Source: Pontederia crassipes (lineage: Eukaryota; Streptophyta; Magnoliopsida; Commelinales; Pontederiaceae). From it: a stretch of 64,000 bases of DNA. The first letter of the stretch is position 1; every line of letters starts with the position of its first letter. Made by a program: the position numbers and the translations under genes. The notes beneath the pieces are model-generated. The model was not told the DNA's origin. It saw only the letters and a list, made by a program, of their open reading frames with translations, and did no database searches. Below are positions 63,331 to 64,000 of the stretch, in pieces. The DNA lies in the NCBI GenBank assembly GCA_030549335.1, contig CM060187.1:1240001-1304000 (forward strand), in the 5' to 3' direction.

Positions 63331-64000
63331 ATTTAGAAGTTTTACATGTTTTAGGTGATTACTTTCTCAGTCCTGAGTGGTCTCTGTTTATTGGTTTTCT
63401 AAACGCTACCCTATGTTTAGACATCAGATTCTGTTCAAAGCTAAAACCAATGTTACAGTGATTTTTGTTCAAAGCTAGTAGTTCTTGTTGCACGTTCCAT
63501 TCCATCGATTCAGTCATGTCACGACATCATAATCTTAGATCTCCCATGATATGAGACCTTTCATTCTGTAATTTCATTTTATCAATTGTGTGCAACAGGA
63601 AATAAAGAAGTTGAAATTGCTTAAAAATAATTGATGTTTGGTGAACACCTCAGAGAACATTCCATCCCTAAAATTTGAAATATGTCTACTGCAAGAGCAG
63701 TGTTTCAAATCCCTAAAGTTTAAAATTAACTGTAGGATTACAGTTGAGCAAGTAAAAAAACAATGTCAAATGGCAATTACATCATCTCAATCTTCCTGTG
63801 CTCATCTTTGTGTTTTGTTGGTATGGACACTTTCAAAATTACTTTGCATCCACAAGCAAATCTTTGTATCTGTGTTAAATAGAAACACAGCATTATCTTA
63901 AAAATAGAAAACATGGTGTGCTTTGCAAACAACCTCTGCTCTCATTTTTGCAGTCAATTGTTTGTGTTCACCTGCTTCTCTTCTAGGAGGCATTTGAGGC
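63331..64000. other. RPS11 3' flank
   Basis: The first part is presumably the 3' UTR. No further gene was recognised before the window ends. Confidence 0.5.

Overview
This window is nuclear DNA of a flowering plant, probably a monocot. It is repeat-rich: nested LTR retrotransposons, MITEs and AT-rich spacer surround a few spliced host genes. GT-AG introns, TATA boxes, a telo-box beside a ribosomal-protein gene, chromodomain Ty3/gypsy elements and GC-rich third codon positions in some exons support this. I cannot name the species. No tRNA, rRNA or CRISPR array was seen.

Host genes: (1) a nine-exon PRP4-type splicing kinase on the minus strand (13243-16174), in frame throughout but lacking the long N-terminal region usual for the family; (2) a four-exon PLATZ zinc-binding transcription factor on the plus strand (53674-54677); (3) a six-exon 40S ribosomal protein S11 gene on the plus strand (61076-63330) with an in-frame TAG at a conserved Trp codon and an unusual exon 4/5 junction. 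Broken or partial genes: a syntaxin (SYP12-like) fragment head-to-head with the kinase, an F-box/LRR pseudogene (22680-24263), the first coding exon of a plant transmembrane protein (to 41117), and a CYP75-type P450 scrap lying between two pieces of a hAT transposase.

Layout: 0.5-1.9 kb Athila-type ORF1 remnant; 3.3-10.5 kb decayed minus-strand chromovirus with PBS, a partly shared LTR and a hAT MITE in gag; 10.7-12.4 kb two further gypsy fragments head-to-head; 13-16.8 kb kinase and syntaxin; 17-20.7 kb copia LTRs and an L1-type ORF1 remnant; 21-27 kb MITEs, F-box pseudogene and hAT transposase; 27.7-30 kb RTE-type LINE with a perfect 16-bp TSD; 30.2-31.6 kb two MITEs with perfect TSDs; 32.7-35 kb unexplained GC-rich segment with tandem repeats; 36.5-38.2 kb non-autonomous CACTA element inside an LTR-like sequence; 40.7-43.4 kb gene exon cut off near a gypsy LTR; 45.9-47.2 kb tandem array of about 330-bp units; 50.2-51.6 kb Mutator-like element with a hAT MITE nested inside; 53.6-54.7 kb PLATZ; 57.6 kb tRNA-derived SINE; 58.2-60.6 kb complete gypsy LTR; 61-63.3 kb RPS11.

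The genes do not form a pathway. The value of the window is its well-marked insertion events (many with exact target-site duplications), gene-fragment capture by transposons, a recurring GC-rich module in unrelated DNA transposons, and a ribosomal-protein gene that looks recently damaged.
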